From Flavobacterium cupreum (GTDB lineage Bacteria; Bacteroidota; Bacteroidia; Flavobacteriales; Flavobacteriaceae), in assembly GCF_003996965.1 (NCBI RefSeq), contig NZ_QWDM01000007.1, positions 1 through 64,000 of the forward strand: a stretch of DNA of 64,000 bases, in the 5' to 3' direction. Under the pieces are notes generated by a model. It ran no database searches, was not told the DNA's origin, and saw nothing but the letters and a program-made list of their open reading frames with translations. Shown one piece after another: positions 7,637-16,772 of this stretch. The stretch's first letter is position 1; each line of letters begins with the position of its first letter. The position numbers were made by a program, and so were the translations under genes.

Positions 7637-8443
7637 TTAAGGTCTTTCGATAATCTTTAATTGAGTATTATAATGACATAATCGACCAATAAATTGACCT
7701 GTTTCATTATTTTTCGGACTAGTTTTGCGAATAGAATCCAGAGCTGTTTTATCATAATATTGCCAAATTGGTCTTTCTGAAGTGGTGTCCAGAAGCTTTT
7801 GAAAACTAATTTTATACGTTTTACTTTTAAATGCATCATCATTTCGGGATAAGTTCTTCCAATCGCTTTCCTGAAAACCATAATTTAAAGGATATTCTTT
7901 GTTGCAAATCATGAAAAGGGTATCTCCACTTATATGGTTTAATTTGAACAAGGTGAACATACCCTGCTGATCAGTAGTATTTACATCCAGAAATTGGGAA
8001 TAAATATATACTTTGTAAATATCGCCAATCACAGGATTTTCAAGAAGTTCTTGATTATCTCTGATCTTTTTTTGTATAATAGCCTGATTTATTAGTCCGT
8101 AGCCTGCCAACACAAGCATTAACCAGCAAATTGTCCACGGGTATATCAATTGCCACCATGTTCGCTTGTGACTGGCCCTGATATTTTTGATGTTCTCTGC
8201 AATTCCGGACGAGTAATTCTTTTTTGCATAAAATGGGGCAGCGGGATCTTTTATAACATGATCGCATGAGGTGCAGTATACCTCGGTTGTTCTTCCCATT
8301 CCAAAAAAAGGGACCAGAGACCTGAGGTATCGCATGTAAAGTACCACTTCTATAGTGTTTGTTTTGCCACAAACTGGACATTCTTCATTAGGTAAAAGTA
8401 CTGCTGTAAGTGGCGTGTACTTAATTTGGTAATAATATATCAT
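7637..8443 (-). CDS. Membrane protein with N-terminal zinc ribbon; unknown
   Basis: The product has 268 residues. Two CxxC pairs near the N-terminus (CPVC at about 22-25 and CTSC at about 57-60) make a likely zinc ribbon. One transmembrane segment follows at about 103-123 (WTICWLMLVLAGYGLINQA). The remaining 140 residues appear to form an extracytoplasmic, beta-rich domain. I do not recognise a family and no enzyme motif is visible. It lies upstream of the decayed WGR locus and downstream of another small membrane protein, all on the minus strand, but the gaps and the intervening fragment argue against a functional operon with the former. The reading frame is intact and codon use resembles the neighbours. 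Confidence 0.6.
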   Translation of the reverse strand: MIYYYQIKYTPLTAVLLPNEECPVCGKTNTIEVVLYMRYLRSLVPFFGMGRTTEVYCTSCDHVIKDPAAPFYAKKNYSSGIAENIKNIRASHKRTWWQLIYPWTICWLMLVLAGYGLINQAIIQKKIRDNQELLENPVIGDIYKVYIYSQFLDVNTTDQQGMFTLFKLNHISGDTLFMICNKEYPLNYGFQESDWKNLSRNDDAFKSKTYKISFQKLLDTTSERPIWQYYDKTALDSIRKTSPKNNETGQFIGRLCHYNTQLKIIERP

Positions 8444-8479
8444 GTTTTATGTATTTGATTTAACAATGTATTTTATGGG

Positions 8480-9040
8480 CTAATCATGAATCAATACGGG
8501 ATTTTTTTCGCTATTATTTTCCTCAATTTTTTTGTGCAGTATTTTTTTTAGTGTTACTTCATCACAATCTATAATTGTCAGATTTAAAGAAAACAATACA
8601 TTATTGCCTATATTTTTTTTAATTGCTTTTTTACGGGTTCTTATATCAGTAATTTTGTTGATGAAAACATCTGATTTTTTGGCCTGAATATGCAATATCA
8701 TTTTATCTTCGCAATAGCCTTTTATGTCATTCCAGGGAACCAGGCCTATTCCGGAATACTTCTTTTCGAAAAATTCAATACCGGAATCAGATAATTGTGC
8801 AAAGCCATTATTTAGTTGTAAGATTTTAATATAACGATGCAATAGGATTGTAAGAAAAACAGTGCCCGTGAGCCCAATAATTAGAATTTCAGGGTCGTAG
8901 TACTCCTCTGTGAAAAGATGCCCTGATCCATGCCAAAAAAAATAGATACTTAGAAATAAAAAAAGTCCAAAAAAAGCAATTAGGCCATAGACTGTTTTCT
9001 TTTTTACTTTAATGGTAAAGGGTAATATTTGTGTACTCAT
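8480..9040 (-). CDS. STM3941-like two-TM membrane protein with PH-like domain
   Basis: The product has 186 residues from ATG 9040; a GTG one codon upstream is also possible. Two hydrophobic helices (about 18-37 and 50-68) are followed by a cytoplasmic beta domain with GIGLVPWNDIKGY. That motif is typical of the STM3941 family and other bacterial PH-like membrane proteins. The family has no established biochemical role. The gene lies 36 bp before the zinc-ribbon membrane protein on the same strand, so co-transcription is likely. Upstream is about 200 bp of AT-rich DNA ending in a terminator that faces it. The family call rests on the GxxPW-DI signature and topology. Confidence 0.55.
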   Translation of the reverse strand: MSTQILPFTIKVKKKTVYGLIAFFGLFLFLSIYFFWHGSGHLFTEEYYDPEILIIGLTGTVFLTILLHRYIKILQLNNGFAQLSDSGIEFFEKKYSGIGLVPWNDIKGYCEDKMILHIQAKKSDVFINKITDIRTRKKAIKKNIGNNVLFSLNLTIIDCDEVTLKKILHKKIEENNSEKNPVLIHD

Positions 9041-9243
9041 CACTAATTTATTTAAATAATTTTATAATCGTAGTTCTTTGATTTATTGAAAACTTACAAT
9101 TATAATTTTCTTTGAAGAAAGCTTTTAGTTATAAAATTCACGCGAATTTAATTTGTTATCGCAGAAAATTACTGAAGGATGAAATAAGTGGTACAATGAT
9201 GAAATTACTGGTGTATAGATGAAAGAAGTGGTTATTATATAAA

Positions 9244-9273
9244 AAAAACGGCTGTCAGATGACAGCCGTTTTT
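9244..9273. terminator. Rho-independent terminator after the acyl-CoA synthetase gene
   Basis: AAAACGGCTGTCA and TGACAGCCGTTTT form a perfect 13-bp stem with A and T tracts on the two sides. It lies 20 bp beyond the stop of the minus-strand acyl-CoA synthetase gene and has almost the sequence of the hairpin at 3857-3888. Confidence 0.85.
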
Positions 9274-9293
9274 CGTTGGTTATATTATTTTGA

Positions 9294-11075
9294 TTATGAA
9301 TTTTGCCCGTAAATTTTAGCGTAAAGATCTTTGTAGATTTCTTTGATGATTTTACGTTTCAATTTTAAAGTTGGAGTAAGCTGACCGCCATCAATAGACC
9401 AGACATCGGGAGTTAACTCAAAACGTTTGATTTTTTCCCAGTGGCCGAATTTTTCGTTGATTCCTTCGATTTCTTCGTCGATACGTTTGATAACATCCGG
9501 ATTGGAAGCGATTTCGGCATTGGAACTTCCTAAAGTAATTTTATGGATTTTGGCCCATTCTTTTACGAATTCAAAGTTAGGCTGAATAAAAGCGGCCGGC
9601 ATTTTTTCGCCTTCACCAATTACCATGATCTGCTCGATAAAACGCGATTGTTTCATGGCATTTTCGATCAATTGCGGAGCGATATATTTTCCGCCAGAAG
9701 TCTTGAACATTTCCTTTTTACGGTCTGTAATTTTCAGGAAACCTTCGCTGTCAATTTCTCCGATATCCCCGGTGTGGAAATAACCGTCCTGTAAAGCTTC
9801 TGCTGTTTTTTCAGGGTCTTTGAAATAGCCTAACATTACGTTTGGTCCTTTGCAGAGGATTTCTCCGTCCTGCGCAATTTTTACTTCAACGTTACGGATT
9901 ACTTTTCCAACGGTTCCAATTTTGAAACCTTTGTTTCTTTCGTCATTTACGGCAATTACCGGTGAAGTTTCAGATAAACCGTACCCTTCCATAACCGGAA
10001 TTTGGGCAGCGGCAAAAACTCTTGTCAAACGGGGCTGTAAAGCGGCACTTCCGGAAACCATTAAATCTAAATTTCCTCCCAAACCTTCTTTCCATTTACT
10101 GAAAATAAGTTTTCGGGCAATTTTTAACTGGAATTCGTACCAGAAACCATTGGCGCCGTAAGGTTCGTATTTTAAACCTAAGTCAATAGCCCAGAAGAAT
10201 AATTTTTTCTTGATTCCGGTTAATTCGCCACCTTTGGCGTAAATTTTATCGTAAACCTTTTCCAGAAGTCTTGGAACAGCCGTAATCACGGTTGGTTTTA
10301 CTTCTTTCAGGTTATCACTGATTTTATCAATTGATTCTCCAAAATAAACAGAAACGCCATAATACTGATAGATGTATAAAATCATTCTTTCAAAAATATG
10401 ACAAATAGGAAGGAAGCTCAATGCGGTGCTTTTCCCCGGATCAAAAGGAATTCTCGGGGCACTGTCCAACACGTTCGAAACAATGTTTTTGTGTGAAAGC
10501 ATGACTCCCTTAGGTCTTCCTGTAGTTCCTGAGGTGTAAATAATAGTAGCTAAATCATTCTCATGAATGCTGTCTTTTCTCGCTTCTACTTCAGCCTGAT
10601 TGCTTTCGTCTGCCCCAAGGGTCAGTAATTCTGACCAGTGTTTGCAGCCTGCAATTTCGTTAAACGAATACACCTCTTTCAACGTAGGAACATTCGCTTT
10701 GATGGCATTTACTTTCTGAAGCACTTCGTCATCGGAGACGAAACAGTAAATACTTCCGCTGTGATTTAAAATATATTCGTAATCTTCCTCAGCAATCGTC
10801 GGATAAATCGGAACGTTTTGTGCCCCGGTTTGTAAAATACCAATATCCATGATATTCCATTCCGTGCGGTTATTAGAAGTGATTAATGCAATTTTATCCT
10901 CTTTCTGAACGCCCATGCGCAATAATGCTCTTGAAACGGCATTAGCTTTAGCAATATATTCCTGAGTGGATGTTTTTTCCCAGGCTCCATTTTTTTTGGT
11001 TGCCAGAGCAACCGGAAGATCGTATGTTTCTTGTTGATAATAAGGGAAATCAAAAAGGCGTGTGATTGAAACCAT
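9294..11075 (-). CDS. Long-chain fatty acid--CoA ligase (AMP-forming)
   Basis: This 593-residue enzyme activates long-chain fatty acids to acyl-CoA through an acyl-adenylate. The AMP-binding P-loop reads IIYTSGTTGRPKGVMLSH (about residues 178-195). The later motifs GYGLSETSPV and GYFHTGDIGEIDSEGFLKITDRKKE, the second spanning the adenylate-binding aspartate and hinge, are intact. The C-terminal lysine region PTLKLKR is present. The length matches the bacterial long-chain family of about 600 residues, which lacks membrane spans and acts at the inner membrane face. It appears monocistronic with its own terminator. Substrate chain length cannot be read from the sequence, so no fadD symbol is given. 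Confidence 0.92.
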   Translation of the reverse strand: MVSITRLFDFPYYQQETYDLPVALATKKNGAWEKTSTQEYIAKANAVSRALLRMGVQKEDKIALITSNNRTEWNIMDIGILQTGAQNVPIYPTIAEEDYEYILNHSGSIYCFVSDDEVLQKVNAIKANVPTLKEVYSFNEIAGCKHWSELLTLGADESNQAEVEARKDSIHENDLATIIYTSGTTGRPKGVMLSHKNIVSNVLDSAPRIPFDPGKSTALSFLPICHIFERMILYIYQYYGVSVYFGESIDKISDNLKEVKPTVITAVPRLLEKVYDKIYAKGGELTGIKKKLFFWAIDLGLKYEPYGANGFWYEFQLKIARKLIFSKWKEGLGGNLDLMVSGSAALQPRLTRVFAAAQIPVMEGYGLSETSPVIAVNDERNKGFKIGTVGKVIRNVEVKIAQDGEILCKGPNVMLGYFKDPEKTAEALQDGYFHTGDIGEIDSEGFLKITDRKKEMFKTSGGKYIAPQLIENAMKQSRFIEQIMVIGEGEKMPAAFIQPNFEFVKEWAKIHKITLGSSNAEIASNPDVIKRIDEEIEGINEKFGHWEKIKRFELTPDVWSIDGGQLTPTLKLKRKIIKEIYKDLYAKIYGQNS

Positions 11076-11246
11076 GTTTAATATATTGAATTTTACCGCA
11101 AATTAAATAAAAAATGGGTATAATTTTTAGTTTTATGAAATTTTATGGCAAAAATTACAGGTACTATTAAAAATCAACGAAAACGTTTTCTTTTTTATAG
11201 CAAATTTTAGAAAAAAGCAAGAAATGTTTAATTGGAGTACTGCAGT

Positions 11247-11681
11247 TTATTGCACATTAAAATCTTCGTAGCTTTTTACTCTTTCTCCCATCAGGAACAT
11301 TTTCTTTTTGGCGAAATGTATAGAAAGCTGGGTGTAGTTCCACTCATCACTATCATTGGTTCGGTACCAGAACGTATAGGATTTACTGTTGAAGCCTTCC
11401 TTAAAAACGGGAACACCTTCTTCTGTACATTCAATTCCCCAGTTGATCTTTTTTTTGCTTAAATCTTCGTCCTGAATCACTCCTGTTCCGTCAGGGTTTA
11501 ATACGGTACTCGGCTCTTTTTGCCCGATAGGTAAAAAAGTTCCCTGTATCGGATAAGCAATGGTAGTCGTGATATAACGCTCGCGGCCCTTAAAAACAAT
11601 TTTATCGATATTAATTTCTTGTGAATAGGATTGCGCAGCTATAAAAAATAATGCAAAAAGGAATGCTTTTAAAATTTTCAT
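11247..11681 (-). CDS. Exported protein of unknown function
   Basis: The product has 144 residues with a signal peptide (MKILKAFLFALFFIAAQSYSQ). The mature part of about 123 residues is predicted beta-rich (INIDKIVFKGRERYITTTIAYP, and later EWNYTQLSIHFAKKKMFLMGE). No known domain, metal motif or lipobox is seen. It stands alone between the acyl-CoA synthetase gene and a 400-bp non-coding stretch. The encoded protein is probably periplasmic or surface-exposed, since the signal lacks a lipoprotein cysteine and there is no type IX sorting domain. The function is unknown; the call as a real gene rests on the clean signal peptide and Flavobacterium-like composition. Confidence 0.6.
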   Translation of the reverse strand: MKILKAFLFALFFIAAQSYSQEINIDKIVFKGRERYITTTIAYPIQGTFLPIGQKEPSTVLNPDGTGVIQDEDLSKKKINWGIECTEEGVPVFKEGFNSKSYTFWYRTNDSDEWNYTQLSIHFAKKKMFLMGERVKSYEDFNVQ

Positions 11682-11828
11682 TTCTCTGTAGGTTTTAGTT
11701 GTTTTTGGGCTTTCAAAAAAATCCCTTGGCAGGATTTTTATGGCGAATATAGTTCAAATTTCAATAAAAAAATCAATCCAAATTGCAAGAATGAATTTTT
11801 TTTTAAACAATTCATTTCCAAAGGGAAA

Positions 11829-11863
11829 TTACCCGGTTGAAAATTGATTTCCGGGTAGTTTTT
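11829..11863. other. Hairpin in a 400-bp non-coding stretch
   Basis: TACCCGG (11830-11836) and CCGGGTA (11851-11857) flank a 14-base loop and are followed by a short T tract, so it looks like a terminator although no gene reads into it from the left. The rest of 11682-12087 holds no convincing gene. The only other mark is a purine-rich AAAGGAG about 6 bp before a six-codon ORF near 11955, which may be chance. Confidence 0.35.
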
Positions 11864-12087
11864 CCTTAAAAAAGGGGATAGTGCGGTTAAAGGGACATAA
11901 GATCATATTACAATCATCTTCCTCTGTTGCTCAAGGATTTTAAAGGAGAATAAAATGGGTCTTTTTCCCCTGTAAAAAACAGGAAGTGACATAAGAGATA
12001 TAAAGCCTGCAGCAGGTAATTTTGAAATGAATTAAAAGCGTAAGCCGAAAAGCAAAAGAGTAGGCGTTATTTTAAAAAACATATAAG

Positions 12088-12375
12088 ATGGAAACAACTT
12101 TCTTTTTGATAATGGGGTGGTGCGGTACAGGTTATCCGGGATGGCTAAGGGATTTATTGAAAAAATGGCCGCCACCGCCACCGGATCCGGAACCATGGCG
12201 TCATATCAGTATTATTGTTTTAGGACTGGTGGCCGGATTAATAGGCGGGCATTTCTTTAGCAATGCCATTGTAGAAAATCAGTTTTTTGCTGGTCAGCGT
12301 GCGATTGCTGCGGGATTGTTTGCTTTCGGCGTATCGAATATGGCAACCGGAATCGCTTCCTCACTAAAACGTTAA
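12088..12375 (+). CDS. Small membrane protein with proline-rich N-terminus; unknown
   Basis: The product has 95 residues. The first 20 hold GWCGTGYPGWLRDLL, followed by a polyproline run (WPPPPPDPEPW). Two hydrophobic helices follow (about 39-57 and 70-88), the first containing GLVAGLIGG. There is no signal peptide, so it is a small inner-membrane protein with a short cytoplasmic proline segment. I do not recognise a family. It is the only plus-strand gene between 4.7 and 20.8 kb and is isolated by non-coding DNA on both sides. The run of glycine-rich helices suggests oligomerisation. A weak hairpin with CCCTG/CAGGG arms just after the stop (about 12384-12412) may terminate it. Confidence 0.5.
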   Translation: METTFFLIMGWCGTGYPGWLRDLLKKWPPPPPDPEPWRHISIIVLGLVAGLIGGHFFSNAIVENQFFAGQRAIAAGLFAFGVSNMATGIASSLKR

Positions 12376-12447
12376 AAAAATACCCTGGCTAATAGGGATA
12401 GCGTCAGGGCAATTTTTTATAATTTATTTTTAATCGTTTTAATCCTC

Positions 12448-12552
12448 TAATCTGTGGCAGGTTTTTCGCATTACAAATTAATTACTTCGTGAAAATTCGT
12501 GCAATTCGTGGCAAAAAAAAATCTTTTTAAATCATTTAATCTGTGGCAAAAA
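12448..12552. repeat. Dispersed palindromic repeat (gtggcaa family)
   Basis: The stretch contains ATCTGTGGCA and TTCGTGCAATTCGTGGCAA blocks shared with 20563-20655, 33812-34614 and 39661-39770. It consists of half-sites of imperfect palindromes with GCCAC/GTGGC ends and is non-coding. Confidence 0.7.
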
Positions 12553-12577
12553 AAAACGCTCGAATTATCGAGCGTTT
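12553..12577 (-). terminator. Terminator of purL
   Basis: AAAACGCTCGA and TCGAGCGTTTT form an 11-bp stem around a short loop, 10 bp beyond the purL stop on the minus strand. Confidence 0.8.
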
Positions 12578-12587
12578 TATATTTTTT

Positions 12588-15500
12588 TTAGATTTTCTCA
12601 ATCCATTTTCTGGCATTGACAAAAGCTTCATGCCAAGGGGAAACCTCGTCGTTTCTGTCTTTCGGGTAATGCGCCCAGTTCCATTGGAACGTTGAACGCT
12701 CGATATGAGGCATCATCACCAAATGTCTTCCGGTTTTGTCACACATCATTGCGGTGTTATAATCAGAACCATTTGGATTTGCAGGATACCCTTCGTAAGC
12801 ATATTTAGAAACAATGTTATAATTTTCTTCGGCCAAAGGCAAATTGAATTTTCCTTCTCCGTGAGAAACCCATACCCCTAAAGTACTTCCGGCCAAAGTT
12901 GATAACATCACCGAATTATTCTCCTGAACTTTTACAGAAGTAAAAATACTTTCGTGTTTCTGGCTTTCGTTATGCAGTAATTTTCCGTGTACTTCATGCT
13001 CCGGATTGATGACTTCCAATTCCATAAACAACTGGCAGCCGTTACAGATTCCGACAGACAATGTGTCTTCTCTTTTGAAGAAATTATCCAAAGCTGTTTT
13101 TGCTTTTTCGTTGTATAAGAAAGCTCCGGCCCATCCTTTGGCAGAACCTAAGACATCTGAATTGGAGAATCCTCCCACAGCACCGATAAACTGAATGTCT
13201 TCCAAAGTTTCACGACCTGAAATCAAATCGGTCATGTGAACGTCTTTTACATCAAATCCAGCTAAGTACATAGCGTTAGCCATTTCACGCTCGGAATTAC
13301 TTCCTTTTTCACGGATAATAGCGGCTTTAGGTTTTGGTTTCGAAGCGTCGATTACTGGTTTTTTTCCTGTAAAGTGAGTTGGGAACGTATAATTTAAAAC
13401 CTGATTTTTATAATTTTCGAAACGGGCCTGAGCTCTTCCGTTTTTAGATTGTTTCTGGTCTAATAAATAAGAAGTTTCGAACCAAATGTCTCTATATTTC
13501 TCAATATCCAGATTATAAATTCCAAATTCCAGACTTGGCGTACTTTGCACGGAACCAATTTTGAAAAATTCGATATTGTTTCCTTTTAATTTAGCTTCAA
13601 CAGCTTCGTTTGATTTTGCCTGGAACACAATTCCGATGTTTTCAGCGAAAAGGATTTTCAACAAATCTTTTTCCGCGAAAGCAGAAAAATCAATTTTAGC
13701 ACCCAGATTTACATCCGCAAAACACATTTCCAGTAAAGTGGTAATCAAACCACCGCTTCCGATATCGTGTCCTGCCAGGATCTGATCGTCTAAAATCAAT
13801 TCCTGAATCGTATTGAAGGCCGTTTTAAAGAAAGAAGCATCTTTTATAGTAGACGTTTCTTTTCCAATCGTATTTCTGATTTGTGCAAAAGATGAACCTC
13901 CCAATTGGAAAGCATCCTGGGACAAATTGATATAATAAATAGAATCTCCGTTTTTCTGTAAAACAGGTTCTACTACTTTTTTGATGTCGATACAGTTTCC
14001 TCCCGCAGAAATAATAACCGTTCCCGGTGCGATTACTTCGTCGTTTGGATATTTTTGTTTCATCGAAAGTGAATCTTTTCCTGTCGGAATGTTGATCCCT
14101 AATTCGATTGCAAATTCAGAACAGCCTTCAACGGCAGCGTACAAACGAGCGTCTTCGCCTTCGTTTTTACAGGCCCACATCCAGTTGGCTGATAATGAAA
14201 TGCCTTTCATTCCGTCTTTAATCGGAGCCCATACAATGTTTGATAACGATTCGGCAATAGCATTTCGGCTTCCTGCCACCGGATCAATCAAAGCGGCGAT
14301 AGGGGCGTGACCAATAGAAGTCGCGATTCCTTCTTTTCCTAAATAATCCAAAGCCATTACACCCACGTTGTTCAAAGGCAATTGTAACGGTCCTGCATTT
14401 TGTTGTTTGGCTACTTTTCCACCTACGCAACGGTCTACTTTATTCGTCAGCCAGTCTTTTGAACCCACTGCTTCCAAACGTAAAACGTCTTTTAAATAAC
14501 TTTCGAAGTCATTTGCCGTATACGAAACATCAGCATATTTTCTGTCGATTGTTTTATCGGTCATGATCGTTTTAGGAGAACTTCCGAAGAAATCTTCCAA
14601 CGCATAATCCATCGGTTTTGAACCATTTGATTTAGATTCGAAAGTAAAACGGTGGTCTCCCGTTACATCTCCAACCTGGTACATTGGGGAACGCTCTCTG
14701 TCAGCAATTCGTTGTAAAATGTCAATATCTTTCTGACCGATTACCAGTCCCATTCTTTCCTGAGACTCGTTTCCGATAATTTCTTTTGCCGAAAGTGTCG
14801 GGTCTCCAACGGGCAATTTATCTAAATCGATTAATCCTCCGGTTTCTTCCACTAGCTCAGAAAGACAGTTTAAGTGTCCTCCCGCACCGTGATCATGAAT
14901 CGATACAATTGGGTTATGATCGCTTTCCACCAAACCACGAATGGCATTGGCAGCACGTTTTTGCATTTCCGGATTCGAACGCTGGATTGCGTTTAATTCA
15001 ATTCCTGAACCAAAAGCTCCTGTATCTGCAGACGAAACTGCAGCACCACCCATTCCGATTCTGTAATTTTCTCCTCCAAGAATAACGATTTTGTCGCCTT
15101 CCTGTGGTTTCTTTTTGATCGATTGATCCAGTTTTCCGTAACCAATTCCGCCCGCCTGCATGATTACTTTATCGTAACCAATTTTACGGTCGTTTTCCTG
15201 GTGTTCGAAAGTTAAAACCGAACCGGTAATTAACGGTTGCCCGAATTTATTTCCAAAATCAGAAGCCCCGTTGGAAGCTTTGATTAAAATGTCCATTGGT
15301 GTCTGGTACAGCCATTTTCTTTCTTCAACTGCATTCTCCCATTTTCTGTCATCCTGAGCAGAATCAGCCGATTTCAAACGGGAATACGAAGTCATGTAAA
15401 CCGCAGTTCCTGCCAGTGGCAAAGAACCCTGACCACCTGCTAAACGGTCACGGATTTCTCCACCAGAACCTGTTGCAGCTCCGTTGAAAGGCTCTACCGT

Positions 15501-16259
15501 GGTTGGGAAATTGTGTGTTTCTGCTTTTAATGAAATAACCGAATCAAATTCTTTTACTTCGTAAAAATCTGGTTTGTCAGCTGATTTTGGTGCAAACTGC
15601 TGCACTTTTGGTCCTTTTACAAAAGCAACGTTGTCTTTGTAAGCAGAAACAATATCATTAGGATTTTCCTGTGATGTTTTCTTGATTAATTTGAATAAAG
15701 AAGTTTCTTTCTCTTCACCGTCAATAACAAAAGTTCCGTTGAAAATCTTGTGGCGACAGTGTTCTGAATTGGCTTGGGAGAAAGCAAAAATCTCAGAATC
15801 GGTTAGTTTTCTTCCCAGTTTTACCGCAAGATTGTCTAAATAATCTACTTCTTCCTGGCTTAAGGCCAAACCTTCTACTTTATTGTAAGTCGCAATATCA
15901 TCGATTTCCAGAATAGGTTCCGGCTGTACGTTGATCGTAAAAATTTCCTGATCCAGCTGGTTGAATTTTTGAGAAAGCATCGGATCAAAATCGGTAAAAT
16001 CTTCCGTTGCCGGATGAAATTCTTCAATTCTGATGATGCCCGGGATACCCATGTTCTGAGTAATCTCTACAGCATTTGTACTCCAGGGTGTGATCATCGT
16101 GGCGCGGGGACCAACAAAAAAATCCGACAGCGCGGATTTTTTGATCTTATTGGAGTTGGCAAAAAGCCAGTTTAGTTTTGAAATGTCTTGAGCCGAAATT
16201 TCGTTTTGCGTTTGTACTGCAAAAACAGTTTTGCTTTGGTTTTCAAAGAAATGGATCAT
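12588..16259 (-). CDS. purL: Phosphoribosylformylglycinamidine synthase (single-chain)
   Basis: The product has 1223 residues from ATG 16259. It catalyses the fourth step of purine biosynthesis, FGAR to FGAM using ATP and glutamine. It is the long fused form: an N-terminal PurS-like segment, two AIR-synthase-type halves, and a C-terminal class I glutamine amidotransferase. The synthase part includes QANSEHCRHKIFNG, AETHNFPTTVEPF and GSGGEIRDR. The amidotransferase nucleophile is the first Cys of GICNGCQLF (about residue 1070), with HGEGKF further on. I prefer 16259 over the more upstream start at 16316, because a textbook promoter lies at 16286-16317 and the homology begins at MIHFFENQ. It is flanked by a terminator and stands as a single transcription unit. 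Confidence 0.95.
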   Translation of the reverse strand: MIHFFENQSKTVFAVQTQNEISAQDISKLNWLFANSNKIKKSALSDFFVGPRATMITPWSTNAVEITQNMGIPGIIRIEEFHPATEDFTDFDPMLSQKFNQLDQEIFTINVQPEPILEIDDIATYNKVEGLALSQEEVDYLDNLAVKLGRKLTDSEIFAFSQANSEHCRHKIFNGTFVIDGEEKETSLFKLIKKTSQENPNDIVSAYKDNVAFVKGPKVQQFAPKSADKPDFYEVKEFDSVISLKAETHNFPTTVEPFNGAATGSGGEIRDRLAGGQGSLPLAGTAVYMTSYSRLKSADSAQDDRKWENAVEERKWLYQTPMDILIKASNGASDFGNKFGQPLITGSVLTFEHQENDRKIGYDKVIMQAGGIGYGKLDQSIKKKPQEGDKIVILGGENYRIGMGGAAVSSADTGAFGSGIELNAIQRSNPEMQKRAANAIRGLVESDHNPIVSIHDHGAGGHLNCLSELVEETGGLIDLDKLPVGDPTLSAKEIIGNESQERMGLVIGQKDIDILQRIADRERSPMYQVGDVTGDHRFTFESKSNGSKPMDYALEDFFGSSPKTIMTDKTIDRKYADVSYTANDFESYLKDVLRLEAVGSKDWLTNKVDRCVGGKVAKQQNAGPLQLPLNNVGVMALDYLGKEGIATSIGHAPIAALIDPVAGSRNAIAESLSNIVWAPIKDGMKGISLSANWMWACKNEGEDARLYAAVEGCSEFAIELGINIPTGKDSLSMKQKYPNDEVIAPGTVIISAGGNCIDIKKVVEPVLQKNGDSIYYINLSQDAFQLGGSSFAQIRNTIGKETSTIKDASFFKTAFNTIQELILDDQILAGHDIGSGGLITTLLEMCFADVNLGAKIDFSAFAEKDLLKILFAENIGIVFQAKSNEAVEAKLKGNNIEFFKIGSVQSTPSLEFGIYNLDIEKYRDIWFETSYLLDQKQSKNGRAQARFENYKNQVLNYTFPTHFTGKKPVIDASKPKPKAAIIREKGSNSEREMANAMYLAGFDVKDVHMTDLISGRETLEDIQFIGAVGGFSNSDVLGSAKGWAGAFLYNEKAKTALDNFFKREDTLSVGICNGCQLFMELEVINPEHEVHGKLLHNESQKHESIFTSVKVQENNSVMLSTLAGSTLGVWVSHGEGKFNLPLAEENYNIVSKYAYEGYPANPNGSDYNTAMMCDKTGRHLVMMPHIERSTFQWNWAHYPKDRNDEVSPWHEAFVNARKWIEKI

Positions 16260-16285
16260 TTTGTGTAGTTTGTTGTATTGAGGTG

Positions 16286-16317
16286 CAAATTTAGTGTAAA
16301 TAAATAGTAAGCGCAAA
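16286..16317 (-). promoter_or_regulatory. Bacteroidota promoter of purL
   Basis: On the minus strand, TTTG (16314-16317) is followed after exactly 20 bp by TAAATTTG (16286-16293), fitting the Bacteroidota housekeeping consensus. The expected transcript start near 16279 leaves a leader of about 20 nt before ATG 16259. No purine riboswitch fits in that leader. Confidence 0.8.
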
Positions 16318-16355
16318 TTTGAAAACGAAGTCTTTTAAAAAAAATGAAGGGTGCT

Positions 16356-16697
16356 TTTTTTTACCATATAAGTGTTCAAAGGGACAAAGGTTCAAAGGTG
16401 CAAAGGGTCAAAGGTGCAAAGGGTAAGGGTATAAAGTTTGAATTTAAGCTTGGCAAATAAAAAACTTTGCGGCTTTGCGACTTTGCGTGCAAAAATCCAT
16501 ACGCTTTTTTTGACCATGTAAGTGATGTAAGTTCATTTAAGAAGTTGGACTGGGTTTTGTTTTTTAATCTCCCGCAGATTTGCTTCGCCAGTTCGCTATC
16601 GCTCGGGTAGCAGATTAAGCGGATACAAAGATTAATAAAAGATTGAGCGGATTTATAATAGAAATAAATCTGCTCAATCTGCAAAATCTGCGAGAAA
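16356..16697. repeat. Composite intergenic repeat block
   Basis: The 456-bp gap 16317-16772 holds no gene. It contains ACCATATAAGTGTTCAAAGG, degenerate GGTGCAAAG units, the CTTTGCGACTTTGCGTG block, and ACCATGTAAGTGATGTAAGT. An inverted CGCAGATTT...AAATCTGCG pair follows from 16567 to 16694. The first parts recur in the same order at 18765-19003. A 102-codon frame across this block is a by-product of the repeats. Confidence 0.7.
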
Positions 16698-16722
16698 ATT
16701 AAATTTTAAAATTTACTACAAC

Positions 16723-16749
16723 AAAAAAAGCGGCAATTTGCCGCTTTTA
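16723..16749 (-). terminator. Terminator of the endonuclease gene
   Basis: AAAAGCGGCAA and TTGCCGCTTTT form an 11-bp stem flanked by A and T runs, 24 bp past the stop of the minus-strand nuclease gene. Confidence 0.8.
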
Positions 16750-16772
16750 GTTTATGAGAATCTAATTTTAAA

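Noticed and set aside
14786..15085. Plus-strand frames inside purL
   Set aside because: purL is continuous on the minus strand over 1223 codons with all family motifs; the opposite frames look arbitrary.
16376..16684. 102-codon open frame on the minus strand
   Set aside because: It runs through the GGTGCAAAG, CTTTGCGACTTTGCG and CGCAGATTT repeats. Its composition follows these repeats, and it has no domain or start signal.
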